Origin: Syncephalastrum monosporum B8922
Taxonomy: Eukaryota; Mucoromycota; Mucoromycetes; Mucorales; Syncephalastraceae
DNA length: 64,000 nt
Direction: 5' to 3'
NCBI GenBank assembly: GCA_000697355.1
Contig: JNEN01000762.1
Location: 62,001 to 126,000, forward strand
The notes under the pieces are model-generated. The model searched no databases and was not told where the DNA came from. It was given only the letters and a program-made list of their open reading frames with translations. A program made the position numbers and the translations under genes. This document shows, piece by piece, positions 47,317 to 59,319 of the stretch; position 1 is the first letter of the stretch; each line of letters begins with the position of its first letter.

Positions 47317-48174
47317 TTAGAGTAGCTGGAAGGCAACCGTACATGTCTGGGCGCCCTTTTGTCCTCCAAACGAAAAGACGGGTGCGTCTACTTGTGAGTG
47401 ATAGCGGAAATCTACACGGAAGAAGACAAAGAGAGAGAGAAAGAGAGAGAGTGTGTGTGTGTATTTAGTACCCATGTCCGAACGTTTGATAAGCAGGACT
47501 TACAAGGAGCAAAATGCTGCTTAAGCTCTTCCACGGTCCAATTACAGCTGGTGATCAGAAAGAAACTGCCAATCGGTTTCATCATCTGGCTGACGCTGGC
47601 GAGATAGTTGCGGCGGGCCTGGAGCTTATCTGCGCTCAGCGAGATGGCGTCGTAGGTGCCCTTGTCCAAGATGACATCAAAACGATGCTTCTGCACAAAA
47701 GAACCGTTGGGGTCGAGGATGTCGACGGTATCGAACTCGACGGGTATGTCGTTGTCTTTGGACAGCTTGCGGGCGAGGCGCGTGGCGATAGAGGAGTAGT
47801 CGACGCCGGTCAGCTCGGAGTAGCCCGACTTGCCAATCTCGAGCAGCAAGTGGCCGTTGCCGCAGCCCAGGTCGAGGAAGCTCTTGCGCTGGTCCACGAC
47901 ATGCGTCCGAATCCACTGCAGCATGCGCTGCTCTGCCTGATGTCCAAACCTGTGAACGGTTGAGTTCAGTCTGTGGCGCGATGGTCAAATAGAAAGAATT
48001 ACCAGATCTCGCCTTCGTCGCCATGATCGGTGTAATTCTCATATTCAGCCTCGTAAAAGTTATCCCAGCTAGGGGTAGAGCGGGTCAATACAAGAGCACC
48101 GCTTGGCTCTGTCTCACTTACTGGTCCTTGGTGCCCAGCTTGGAGGGAGCAAAGTCACCGTCGTCTTCGGCCAT
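47317..48174 (-). CDS. EFM4: eEF1A lysine methyltransferase Efm4 (METTL10-like)
   Basis: Four exons (48174-48122, 48068-48003, 47949-47504, 47387-47317) give 211 aa. A seven-beta-strand SAM-dependent methyltransferase: SFLDLGCGNGHLLLEIGKSG (motif I), LTGVDYSSIA (acidic end of strand 2), FDTVDILD, and DVILDKGTYDAISL, whose DKGTxDAI sequence marks the Efm4/METTL10 group that methylates a lysine of eEF1A. The N-terminus (MAEDDGDFAPSKLGTKDHWD) and ENYTDHGDEGEIWFG fit the family, as does the terminal FSFGGQKGAQTCTVAFQLL. The last exon was placed from phase and this conserved ending. Divergent from the membrane bZIP gene; 215 bp between start codons. Confidence 0.88.
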
Positions 48175-48389
48175 GGCAAAAATCAGTTAATACTTTTTTT
48201 TATATATTTGGCGGTGGAAGCTGTGACACAAATGCAGCCGCGCGCGCGCGCGCAGTTTCCCCTTGATTTCCCTTTCCCTCATTTTCTCTTTTTTTTTTGG
48301 TTCTGTTTCTGGTTCTTTCCATTTCCTCGTTCCTCCCTTTTCCCCTCCCTTCTTTCTCCACCAGCTACCAGCGGCCTCAGCACTCGACT
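48175..48389. promoter_or_regulatory. Divergent promoter between EFM4 and the bZIP gene
   Basis: 215 bp. Contains a T-rich run near 48200, a (CG) tract GCGCGCGCGCGC at about 48240-48251, and a strongly C/T-rich leader at 48256-48360 before the bZIP start. Confidence 0.55.
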
Positions 48390-50525
48390 ATGGCACAACC
48401 ACCAGCCCACACGGTGAAACCCGATCCAGCAGCCCAGGAAGAACAGGATGATCTCCTCATGTCGTATCTGAATGCAGACTGTCTCGACACTGACACCACC
48501 ACAACCACAACCACACAATGGAGTCCGTCCGACCAACCACTCTCGCCGCCCTACTCCACCGACGGCAAACCACTGGCAAACGACCCGCCGGACGTCCATG
48601 CTGCAGTGGCGGCGATGGACCAGACCCTGGATGTCAACAGCCTCTTGCACGAATTCCCTCAGTGGCTGCAGCAGCACCCGCAGGCACACCCGCAATACCC
48701 GCTCATGGCCCCCGATCTCTTCCTCAACTTCCCCATGCAAGCCGCATTCCTCCAGCCACCGTTCCCCGCCCAGCCAGGCCATGCGCTCTCGCCCGGCACC
48801 TGCTCTGCCGCCTCCTTTTCGTCCTCGTCGTCGTCCTCGTCTGGCTCCCATTCCGGCTCGGATTCCGAACAACCCAAAAAGAAACGCGGCCGCAAGAAGC
48901 GAGAGCCTCAAACGCAGCCTGCGCTTCCATTCCAGCACACTCCCCAACACGCGATACCCCCTACGTTGCTTCCACGTATCCTGCCCGCCGAAATGAAAGC
49001 GGAAGCTACACAAAACAACAACATTTGTAACAGCAACAGCAATAGCAGCAGCAACCATCACACTCATACCTCCTCATCCCCTTCTTCCACGTCCTCTTCC
49101 ACCTCACCGTCCGCCTCAAACACCTCAACCTCAACGCCAAAGACATCCATTTCGCCCGCGCGCCCTGACCAGCAGCACGTTCGGTCCTCACCCCCTGTCG
49201 TCGTCAAAACGGAAGAGCCTCACCCACTCCTCTGCAACGAAGACCAGCAAAAGGTCTCGGCCCTCGCCAAGCGCCAAGAACGACTCATCAAGAACCGTGC
49301 GGCAGCGCTCCTGTCGCGCAAGCGCAAGCGAGAGCACTTGACTGCGCTCGAAGAAGACAAGCGCAACCTGACCCAGGAAAACGAGCAGCTCAAGACACGT
49401 GTTGCTGCGCTGGAGGCCCAGGTGGGCCACCTACAAAAGGAGAACAACGACCTCTGGCGACGGGTCAACTCTCAAACCGACCCTGACTCGCATTCGCGTG
49501 CGCTTTCCACCACAACGAAAAACGCCACGACCAAGGCCACCGGCATGGTCTTCATGGTAAGTAAAATCCCCTACCACCCGTCCCCCCCCCCCCCCCCCCC
49601 CAATTCACTGTACTCTAATTAAACTTTTCCGCTTGTACTCACTTTTTTTTATTTTTTCACAGATAATCTTGTTTTCCTTTGCATTGTTTTCCCTCCCCGG
49701 GAGCACCATCACCCGCTTGACCGTCGGCGGTGCACCCAAGCCATTGACCCTTGCAGGAGCCGGAGCCGACCAAGCGTAAGTGACCCTCAGATTTTAGAGA
49801 TGGCCCAATCGCTCTAACCTGGGGGATGTATATTTAGATCGTTTGCTAGGGAGAGCGGGGAATTTGTTCGGCCAACGTTGGACAGTGGCGTGCCTGTGCG
49901 CTCAAAGTCCGCGGAGTCCACCACGACTGATTTGGTGCTTATTGATCCTGTGCGACCGCTCGCCCTCCGAAGCTGGATTGAAGGCAAGCTCAACAACACC
50001 CACGAGACCGGCCTCGTCCGCTGGTCCTCTGTGTCGTCCGACCCGCAACTGCAGGATGAGGATGGCGCCACCGGCAACAGCCACACGAAGCCCTCGCAGA
50101 TCTACCTCTACGCCCCCGAGTTCTCGCAGGTCGCGCCTTTCAACACCTCCATGGCCACGCCGATGGCGGGCGGCGGCGGAGACGTGCACCCTATCTTATC
50201 GCTCATATCGCCCTTGTCATCTCAAAAAGCGGCCCAATCGAACGATACCGCACCCAGAGATGCCCAGGAATACCTTCAGATCGACGTCCAAGTCCTCGCC
50301 TCACGTGTCATTGACGGTCAGCTGATGGCCCTCAATCAGTGCCCGCACGCGACCTCGCTCCTTGACCGGCTCAAGGACGATCTCGTTGGCTCCCCGGCTG
50401 CAGCCTGCCAGACCCCTCCACTGGTCAAGGAACCGGTCGGGAACGAGCGGCGGCTCAACAAGGACATGCGACGGAAAATGGTCGGCGAGGACAGGGCTCG
50501 CAAGGTGGCCCGCGTCATGATGTAG
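48390..50525 (+). CDS. bZIP transcription factor with C-terminal transmembrane segment (ATF6/CREB3-like layout)
   Basis: Three exons (48390-49556, 49663-49775, 49838-50525) give 655 aa. The N-terminal ~290 residues are acidic and S/T/Q/P-rich, as in activation domains, with a KKKRGRKKR basic cluster. The bZIP (about 293-350) reads KRQERLIKNRAAALLSRKRK then REHLTALEEDKRNLTQENEQ, followed by leucine heptads. About 40 residues later, spanning the exon 1/2 junction, is a hydrophobic helix (MVFMIILFSFALFSLPGS, ~386-403), then TRLTVGGAP and a ~250-residue C-terminal part. Basic domain, zipper, single span and luminal tail is the ATF6/CREB3 layout: ER-anchored factors released by Site-1/Site-2 proteolysis. 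That mechanism is inferred from layout only. ATG 48390 follows a C/T-rich leader. Confidence 0.78.
49582..49601 (+). repeat. 20-nt poly-C tract in a bZIP-gene intron
   Basis: An uninterrupted C run within the intron 49557-49662, near the donor end. Its exact length may be affected by sequencing. Confidence 0.9.
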
Positions 50526-53400
50526 ATATAGCTCTTGTTTCATGTTACATGTATGAACTTTGAACTGAAAACGCAACACATAGCACACAACACGAAAAAT
50601 GAAAATAAAATTGGAATAAAAACAGGTTGAAACAGTACATACAGACATGGCTGTCCCTTCCCACCATTCGAACTGTGAAGGAAATTTTTAGGGTAGAATT
50701 TGCCAAATAGGTACGCCCGCCAGGGCTTTTGCTGATTGGTGAGCAACACAGACGCACCACCGCAAAACTTCGTGAGACGATACTCGAATTGACTTGCGCA
50801 CACATTCGTCAGGTTGCGCACATCCATGCATCCTGCGCGTTATGTCAAGAAGGGAAATCGAAATAACTGTACCCATTCGCTTCCCCCCCCCCCAGGATGA
50901 ATAACGGATTTTTGAAAAGATGACTTTATTTGCTTTGCGAATCGCACCCTACTTAGGCCATGGCCAATGGGAGAAGGGTACCCTGACACGTGACCCACTC
51001 TGTCTGTTTGGAGAGCCCGAGTTGGCATTGAACCTTTTTATTTCTGACATACCAATCCATAGAACCGGCAAGAAAGCTATGACGAGCAAGATATCGAATA
51101 AAACTTAGAAGACAGTTCTCAGTTAGAACTGTGCAAAAACAAAAATCATAATCAAAACGCCCAAATTGTACGCCCAGGTATGAATTACGCAACTGTTCAC
51201 ATATACCGAGCTCTTAATACTGCTCCGTAAACTTTGGCTAAAAAGTGGCTTGCCTATAGCATGCAATGAGAAAAACAAAAGGGCGAAAATCACTGAAAAT
51301 CCAGGTAACAGCCATGTACAATGGCCACGTATTTGTTATTAGGACTAGAAGCTGTGGAGACATAAGATGTAGGACAAAAAATCCGCTCAAAGACGGACAT
51401 CGCCGCTGATAGTGAATAGCACTGGCCAAAGTTGTCGTTACTGGTCAGGCATTTGCTCTGTACCAGCTTTGGAAGACAGATCACGCGTGACCGAGAAGGA
51501 ACACCACGGGTGGCGAGAAAGCGGGCGTTCAAAAATGGCTGGTCTACTTTCATGCTGCTCAGGGCACGGCATATATCCTCTTTGCACCCACTTCTCCCTC
51601 GACTTCCAAGGAAAAAATTTAAACACATTAAAAGCACGACATGTAGTGTATAACTTATATAATTTCAAATGTATATCAAAGGGCTATGGAAAGAAACAGG
51701 TTGCAAAGTGAAAGACAACACCATAAGTTTAAATTTTCTCTCCCTATGAGCATGTACACAATTGCCTAACTTTCTTGTGGTGAAACTGACGCTTTCTAAT
51801 ATCGAATGGCCTGAATGGTCCATCAGCTTCTAACTGGATTAGACGAAGAGAAATTCATCCGCGTACGCAATCTACGTCTTACACCGCTGTATCCTCTCTT
51901 CCATGCTTCTCTTCAGCACTTGGCAGGATTCGTTCAATGAAAAAACGTAAAGATCTTATTAATCACTTTGCTAGCACATAATCCGGGACTGACCCATGTA
52001 TGGAGCAAGACCATCCTTTCACTTCTTGTTTGTAGTATGGTTTATGTTTCGCAGCATGGTTCGGCCAAAGTTACTCATCATACAAAAGGTTTGCAGCTTA
52101 TGTTGCATACCATGGATGGGTCTCGCGACTGACAATGTGTGCCCACCAAAGTCGCCAACCTGGTCCTTTGATTCAGTATCCCGAGTCGATGGAGATCAAA
52201 AAATCTATGATCAGCGCCTGCTCGAATTCAACCTATCAAGCTGTTCTGTGCATACGGGTGAGACGATGTGAAGAAAGCAAAGTACCAAGATTAGATAGAC
52301 TTTAAATTTCCATCAAAACCGCGTATACACATTGAACTTTGTCAATGTTATACCTATATTACTCTGGGGAGGTTTTGGCCAAAGCGTGCAGATATCAAGA
52401 GAAACCTTAATACTGACATTGTATCACGTGATCAGTCGACGAAGGAAGCGCCTCTTAGCGACCAGGTATATGTTCCACCAGTCACAATCGATCCATCTTT
52501 GACCAACCGTGCATCTCTGACAAATGCATACGACAGTAAAGGTCTCGGATGCGACCCCACATTTTTAAGACAAAAAAGGCATGTCCTATTTTCACGTGCT
52601 TGGGGAAGGGCCATGTGCTCTCCATGTCGATGACGAAATGTCAGTCCTACTTTCGGATGGTTAAATGCAAAAAAAAAAAAAGTGCATATGAATGCCAGAC
52701 GGAAGTTTAGGCACGTAGAACAGTCCTTAAGCAAGCCCATCCCAACTATTTTATGCCATAGGACCTGGAAATAGGGCATATCATCTAATGTGACGGATAT
52801 GGGAATTCTGATTTGAAAGCAGCTTTTCTAACTCGTCGACCTCGTCTGTCTGGGCGTCGGGACCTGGTGTCAAAATCAAAACGTTCATGCTGCCATTTTA
52901 TAAATTACAGTATACGGTATTAGGTCAACTTTTTTTCTTTTTCGAGAGTCCGTCTTGAGTTAAACATGCGGAGGCTGCTGTCGTATGCACTCCTCCTGTA
53001 GGCTTTGCATCTCGAGTGTGGACCATCACATAACGCGGACAAGGCAAAGAAAAAATGAAGATATATAAAAAAAGGCCAACCGGAATTGGATTTTGTATTG
53101 CTCAAACATAAATCTAACTTATATGGATCTGGATCTGATGGATCATCGGCTATAGGAGGAAGAATACCGTACATAGAACAACGTGAAGAGAGAGAGAGAA
53201 ACAGAGTTTTAGGTGGAGTGAGTGGGATTCATGTGATTATGAAAATGAAATTTACGCTTACGGGCGGTCCATTTTCCCCAGACAATTCGGCGGGCGCTCT
53301 TTAGTCATCTTAAATCCTATAAGAGAAGGAAGTATAAAGGGCAGTTGACACGCCAACCCGCTTCTTCTTTTCTCCACACCCACACACTCTTCTATTCAGA
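50526..53400. other. Intergenic, 2.9 kb, no gene supported
   Basis: Several ORFs of 60-115 codons exist on both strands (for example 51290-51637 minus, 51996-52271 plus, 52432-52779 minus), but none shows motifs, splice partners or coding-like composition. A C-run lies at 50883-50894. The last 60 bp before the thiolase gene contain TATA-like and C/T-rich sequence. Confidence 0.5.
53333..53338 (+). promoter_or_regulatory. TATA-like element of the thiolase gene
   Basis: TATAAA about 63-68 nt upstream of ATG 53401, followed by a C/T-rich leader. Confidence 0.45.
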
Positions 53401-54788
53401 ATGGCCTCCCGTATCCAGCAAGTCTCTTCCCACCTGTCTCCCTCTGACAACGTCGCCAACAAGGTTGGTGTCAAGTCGCCTGAGGATGTTGTCATCGTCT
53501 CCGCCCTCCGATCGGCCATCACCCGTGCTCGCAAGGGTGGTTTCGCCGGCTCCCTTCCTGAGGGTATGTCATACAATTTAATTGTGTATCGCAGTGTCAC
53601 TCATATTATGGCATATCATGTACAGAGATCCTGTCGGGTGTCTTCAAGGGTGTCCTTGAGCAGACCAAGATCGACCCTGCTCTTGTCAACGACATTGCTG
53701 TTGGCAATGTTCTGCCCGCTGGCGGTGGAGCCACCAACGCCCGTATGGCCGCCCTCCACGCTGGCTTCCCCGAGAGCACCTCGGTCAACACCGTCAACCG
53801 TCAGTGCTCGTCTGGTCTCCAGGCTGTTGTCCAGATCGCCACTGCCATCCAGACCGGTATCATCGAGGTCGGCATTGGCGCTGGTGTCGAGTCCATGACC
53901 CACAACTACGGCCCCCAGTCGCTTGCTCCCTCCTCGGACAAGATTGCTGAGAGCTGCCCCGCTGCTGCTGACTGCTTGGTTCCCATGGGGTAAGTAACAA
54001 GCAAACACACACGATTAGCATGAAAAAGCGTGGTGACTAATGCGAATTCTAAATTTCTTTTAATCAGTATCACCTCCGAGAACGTCGCTGCCGAGTTCAA
54101 GATCTCCCGTGAGAAGCAGGATGCCTTCGCCGCTTCGTCGCACACCAAGGCCGTCGAGGCCCAGAAGAACGGCTGGTTCAAGGAGGAGATCGTCCCTCTT
54201 GAGGCCGTTGTCACCGACAAGGACGGTAACGAGAAGACCGTCATCGTCGACCGTGACGATGGTGTCCGCCCTGGCACCACCGCCGAGAAGCTCGGCAAGC
54301 TGCGCCCCGCTTTCGATGATGAGGGCTCCACCACCGCCGGTAACGCCTCCCAGGTCTCGGACGGTGCTGCTGCCGTCCTGCTCATGAAGCGCAAGACCGC
54401 CGAGAAGCTCGGCCTCAAGATCCTCGGCAAATACATCACCTCCGCCGTCGTCGGTGTGCCCCCTCGCGTCATGGGTATCGGCCCGGCCTTCGCCATCCCC
54501 GTCGCCGTCGAGCGCGCCGGCCTGACCATCAACGATGTTGACATCTTTGAGATCAACGAGGCCTTCGCCTCCCAGGCCGTCTACTCCGTCGAGAAGATCG
54601 GTGCCCCCATCGAGAAGGTCAACCCCAAGGGTGGTGCCATCGCCTTCGGTCACCCTCTCGGCTGCACCGGTGCCCGCCAGATCGCTACCCTCCTCCCCGA
54701 GCTCAAGCGCCAGGGTAAGAAGATCGGTGTCACCTCCATGTGCATTGGTACTGGTATGGGTATGGCTGCTGTCTTTGAGAGCGAGTAA
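53401..54788 (+). CDS. POT1: Peroxisomal 3-ketoacyl-CoA thiolase
   Basis: Three exons (53401-53563, 53626-53989, 54068-54788) give 415 aa. It catalyses the last step of peroxisomal beta-oxidation, cleaving 3-ketoacyl-CoA to acetyl-CoA and a shortened acyl-CoA. Residues 4-12 (RIQQVSSHL) are a perfect PTS2 signal (R-I-x5-H-L), so import is expected through Pex7 and the Pex14 docking complex encoded at 38.3 kb. Catalytic residues: Cys115 in VNRQCSSGLQ, the NEAF loop, His in AFGHPLGCTGARQ and Cys in SMCIGTGMG. Codon use is strongly biased to C-ending codons, implying high expression. That bias also produces a long antisense ORF, not a gene. Confidence 0.96.
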
Positions 54789-56601
54789 ATGCTTTCCTCC
54801 ATTTTCCACCTTGAAACCCCATCTTTTTATTCCATGTAAATAAAATAATGACCACCTATGTCTATTACAAGTATATATCAGATTCAGTGAGTTTTGAAAT
54901 GCATTCGGTGTAGTCGATCATACAACAAGCGTAGTTATTGAGGGAAAAAAACCATACAGGGGAACTTGCCTTTTTGCACGTACTCGTATTGCCTTACTGC
55001 TGTTTGGCCTTTCGGTTCGTGAGACTTATACGAGCAGCGTTGCTTTGCATGCTCCCCTGCTTGATAGGACCCGCGTTTCCTCACCTCGTACCGGTCTCGC
55101 TATCCGCCTGCTGTCTTGAGATGCCTGAAAAAGAATAAAAGCGTGCCCAATAGATCTCCACCGACAAAGAAGGGGAAGGCCACCGATATCGCATACATGA
55201 TTGCATCAATCGCGTCTCCGTCCTTGCTGGATTCCATACGCATTTAGACCCACGTATGAATCAAAAAATGCGTTATCAAAACCCGATAAGCATAGGCAGT
55301 GTATAGCATTCAGGACTCTGGCAGCCAGTCTCACTTTTACGTGGTTGTTTATCCCACCCACCAACGACGTACGACTGGCTACATTCGTCCTGGGCTGTAT
55401 CGGCTGGGACTTTCCTTTTTTCTATATTTACTTGCTTGCTTATTGCCATGGGGTGGACTACTTTCGATGGTCAATTATGATACTGTCAGTCTCGTTCATG
55501 CAGCTAAGCTAGCTTAAAGTCTTAACATCCATACGAAATATTGAGGTAAATAAAGAAGGCAAAGTTGGAATACATCAAATTGAAGTGTGACACAGGAATT
55601 AGCATGCTATTCATAGCGCCAATGGTCCTCAAATGATACTACAGGGACTATCTCGTCGAACTGCCTCGTGTGTATTAAGTTCTACTACAATCATTCAATA
55701 AACGGAAGGTAAGGTTTCAATGACAGAGTGTAACCGTGTCAATGCAGCTGTGTGTTGCAAATCCTATGGTTGTGGTACAATGTCTCGCCTACTGTATTAA
55801 GCAACCGCTTGTATCAATGGGTATGATTGGCAATCAATAGTGTGACAATGAGAACAGGGTTCCGCGCGTTTATAATCAGTCTCTTTGGAATCTATCGCTT
55901 ACTGACTGCACACGGACGAATGCGCTGGACGTACCTGTCAGTGCTCTCGTCGTCCTGACAAGAAAAGACAGGAAAGAACTCATTGCGATCAGCCATACTT
56001 TCGTTATGTTGTGTATGACAATCGACGATCAATATGACGTCTTATACAGAAATCATATCCGGCATCGTAATCTCTGTAGATATTGAGATACACCAAATCC
56101 CTTCTTTATAAACGATGCCTGATTTCAAAAGACACCTACATACGCGTTACTAATATATTTTTCCGTGGCTCACTTTCCTTTTGGCAACTTTCTTTTTTCG
56201 CAGAATACATATTATATTTTTTCATTTTTGATCGCCGCCCATCATATGACATGCTTCTTGTAGGTTGCGTCAATAGGACTCTTTCAGGCTCTGTTCTGCA
56301 TACTGTCATGCTAACTTGCGCCTTTCTTTTGCTCAAGACGCTGGTTTATTTTTAAAGCACGTATATACATGTGACACGGACCAGCTCACGTCAGCTGGCC
56401 ATGTCGCAAAAATCTTCTCAACAAAACACCGAGTTAGATCGTGACACCGTCTTATTGTTAAAAGAACGACGTGGGGCCGACATGAGTTGCTCAAAGAACC
56501 CCAAATTGAAAGAAAGAAAAGTCAGAAGCCACTCTCTATAAGTAATATAAAGTTCAGGTCTGAGAGAAAGATAGAGAGGCGCTCTTTTCTTTCCAGACAC
56601 C
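54789..56601. other. Intergenic, 1.8 kb, no gene supported
   Basis: Two hydrophobic ORFs (55201-55512 and 56083-56355, plus strand) have no motifs and AT-driven composition. The end (56500-56600) is the promoter of the aldehyde dehydrogenase gene. Confidence 0.45.
56546..56551 (+). promoter_or_regulatory. TATA-like element of the aldehyde dehydrogenase gene
   Basis: TATAAA about 51-56 nt upstream of ATG 56602, preceded by a second A/T-rich TATAAG. Confidence 0.4.
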
Positions 56602-58514
56602 ATGGCACCCATCCTCCATCAAAAGGCACTCCTTCCTACGGGAGAAGAACTCGAGCGTATGTTCCGCTTTGCAGGGAGCCAACGAGGGTACTCTATATAC
56701 TCATATGAAAACAATCCCTGTAGTCAACGTTGGTCTGTTCATAAACAACGAATTCGTTCCAGGCGCTTTCACGATTGACACCGCGGACCCGTATACTGGG
56801 AAAGTGATTGCTTCCGTCCACGCAGGTACTATCCTTGACATATAAGACACACACGCATCGGAATTCACACATGAGAAAAGCTGGAGTCGAAGAAGTGAAC
56901 CAAGCCGTGGAAGCGGCTGAGAAGGCGTATAGAGGCGCTTGGGGGAAGACGACGCCTCGGGAGCGCAGTCGACTTTTGAATAAACTCGCTGACTTGGTGG
57001 AGCGCGACCGGGAAGAAATCGCCCGAATCGAGACACTCAACAATGGCAAGCCCCTCACTGCGTCTCGCAAGATTGATACCGCCGGTGTCATTGAGCTGCT
57101 GTAAGTCTGTCTCTGTCGTATGCACCTGTACTAAACAGGACATGATGCAGACGCTATTTCGCCGGCTGGACAGATAAGAACCACGGCAAAGTGATTGATA
57201 CCCAGGGGACACTCGCGTACACCCGCCATGGTAAGTAATATCATGTGCCCCACTATGAAAGTAACACCTTGTAGAACCTCTTGGTGTTATTGCCAGTGTG
57301 CTCCCGTGGAATTACCCGCTGCTCATGATGGCCATGAAGCTCGCACCCGCGCTGAGCATGGGTAACACCATCGTGTTCAAGACGTCTGAGCTGACTCCAT
57401 TGTCCGCTCTCAAGATTGCCGCGCTGATCAGGGAAGCTGGCTTTCCTGCTGGTGTGGTCAATGTCCTGACAGGGTACGGCCATGAGACAGGTGAGATGCT
57501 GTCTCGGCACATGGGCGTACACATGGTCACCTTCACGGGCAGCACCGCCGTGGGCCGCAAGATAATGATAGCGTCGGCTGAATCCAATCTAAAGCGCTAT
57601 ATCCTCGAACTTGGTGGCAAGTCCCCCAATATCGTCTTTGACGACGTTGAAGACCTCGACCAAGTCGTCGAGTGGTCTCATTTTGGCATGTTCCTGAACG
57701 CTGGCCAGATATGCTATGCCGGTACGCGTATCCTTGTCCAAGATACCATCTACGATCAGTTTGTCGAAAAGTTTTGTGCCCGTGCTCGCCAAGCCAAACT
57801 CGGGGATCCTTTTGATCCGACTACTACGCAGGGTCCTCAGATATCTTCCTTGCAATGCGAGCGGATTGTGTCCTACATCGAATCGGGCAAAAGCCAAGGT
57901 GCCACTCTCGCTCTCGGTGGAAATCGTTTTGGCACTGCAAAGTCTTTTGTCGAGCCGACTATCTTTACAGGTATGTCCTACCGGTTCAAACTGAATCGAT
58001 GCTTATGCACTGAATTTTTTTCCTCTTAAACATAGATACCGACGTCTCTATGAAGATCATGCAAGAAGAAATTTTCGGCCCTGTCGTTTGTATCACCAAA
58101 TTTACTGACGAAGACGATGCCATCCGAAAAGCCAACTCGACCCACTATGGTCTCGCGGGTGCTGTGCATACCTCCAGCATCGCACGTGCCATCAAGATCT
58201 CGGACAGAATTGAATCAGGCACTGTTTGTAAGTAAACATGGAAGGAGCTAGCACCACAATGATGCTTGGCTTGTACTCACTCGAGACACTTGCATACTCA
58301 GGGGTCAACGCATATGGCATGATGGAGGATGTCTCAATGCCATTTGGTGGCTATCACCAGAGCGGCTCTGGTCGAGAACTTGGGGAGGACTGTCTCAAGC
58401 ATTATACTCAGGTATGGAATGCCTACAGCTCTTAATGTATATCTGCGTATGCTTAAACATATCACGTTGCAGGTCAAGTCGGTCAAGATCAACATTGGCA
58501 AACCGGCATATTAA
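56602..58514 (+). CDS. NAD(P)-dependent aldehyde dehydrogenase
   Basis: Eight exons (56602-56656, 56724-56825, 56881-57100, 57151-57230, 57275-57970, 58036-58227, 58302-58411, 58473-58514) give 498 aa, the usual length of ALDH1/2-type enzymes. It oxidises aldehydes to acids. Motifs in order: LFINNEFVPG, NNGKPLTASR, VLPWNYPLLM, TFTGSTAVGRKIM (cofactor), LELGGKSPNIVF (catalytic Glu), NAGQICYAGTR (catalytic Cys at the position of Cys302), IMQEEIFGPVV and PFGGYHQSGSGREL. No presequence or peroxisomal C-terminal tripeptide is evident (ends GKPAY), so it is probably cytosolic. The residue after the catalytic Cys is Tyr. Substrate preference cannot be read from sequence. Confidence 0.93.
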
Positions 58515-58981
58515 ACAAGATATCTGTAAATCTATGAAGCTTTAGTGATGTATACGCAATAATATATATACTATCCATGACTCACTGTCTGTACATGGTC
58601 GATGTTTAATTACTTTCTTTCAGTCTGTAAACTTTGTGCTTTCAAGAGTGTAAGTATCAGCATTTCATATATCGTTGGTGAGTGTTCGTTAGATCAAAAT
58701 CAAAGCATGGTACTATGCACAGCTGGACCAGAAACCAAAGGAAGGTACTCTAGTGGTATTAAGTAATACTGCAGAGATAAGCTGTAATCATTCTTTCTAC
58801 GACGACTCGTATATAGCATAGGTTGGTAGGTTCTACGATATAGAACGAATCAAAATGCCGCAGCATTGATTTTTGATTCTGTGTGAAAGTGGGGTGGGAG
58901 GGTAAATTGCATCTCAGATTGGACCACAAATCTCCACTTTGAGTTCGCCCATAGAGCACCCTCTTTTATTACCAATCTATC
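58515..58981. other. Intergenic, upstream of eS30; no gene seen
   Basis: 3' flank of the aldehyde dehydrogenase gene then the promoter of the ribosomal protein gene. AT-rich, no ORF of interest. Confidence 0.5.
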
Positions 58982-59319
58982 ATGGTGCGTACTATAACAA
59001 TGCCATCCATCCATCCATCCATCTAACCCATCCATCCGTCCTACAGGGTAAAGTTCACGGTTCTTTGGCCCGTGCCGGTAAGGTCAAGTCGCAGACCCCC
59101 AAGGTTGCCAAGCAGGAGAAGAAGAAGGCCAAGACTGGCCGCGCCAAGAAGAGACAGGTCTACAAGTAAGCAAGCCATTCCTCATCCCATTCGAATGCAG
59201 TGACTCATCATCCTCTTTTGCTTTTTCTTCGCCTTTCCTTCAGCCGCCGTTTCGTCAACGTCACGACCTCCTTCGGTGGCAAGCGCAGAATGAACCCGGC
59301 ACCCACCCAGGGTCCTTAA
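58982..59319 (+). CDS. RPS30: 40S ribosomal protein S30 (eS30)
   Basis: Three exons: 58982-58984 (only the ATG), 59047-59165, 59244-59319; 65 aa. A small, highly basic protein of the 40S subunit. The sequence [35 protein letters not shown] and [13 protein letters not shown] is diagnostic. As in yeast it is not fused to a ubiquitin-like domain (FUBI), unlike animal versions. The first coding exon is just the start codon, immediately followed by the donor gtgcgt. The 62-nt first intron contains a (CCAT)n run. Confidence 0.95.

Noticed and set aside
51290..52779. Cluster of 80-115-codon ORFs on both strands between the bZIP and thiolase genes
   Set aside because: Lengths are those expected by chance in this composition; no motifs, no shared frames and no splice partners.
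54060..54809. 249-aa ORF antisense to the thiolase gene
   Set aside because: A by-product of the strong C-ending codon bias of the sense gene. It has no motifs, and the sense frame encodes an unambiguous thiolase.
55201..55512. 103-aa hydrophobic plus-strand ORF
   Set aside because: AT-driven hydrophobicity, no leader, no splice support and no recognisable family.
58982..59319. Ubiquitin-like (FUBI) fusion upstream of eS30
   Set aside because: The exon before eS30 is only ATG and no ubiquitin-like sequence lies upstream; the gene is the unfused fungal type.
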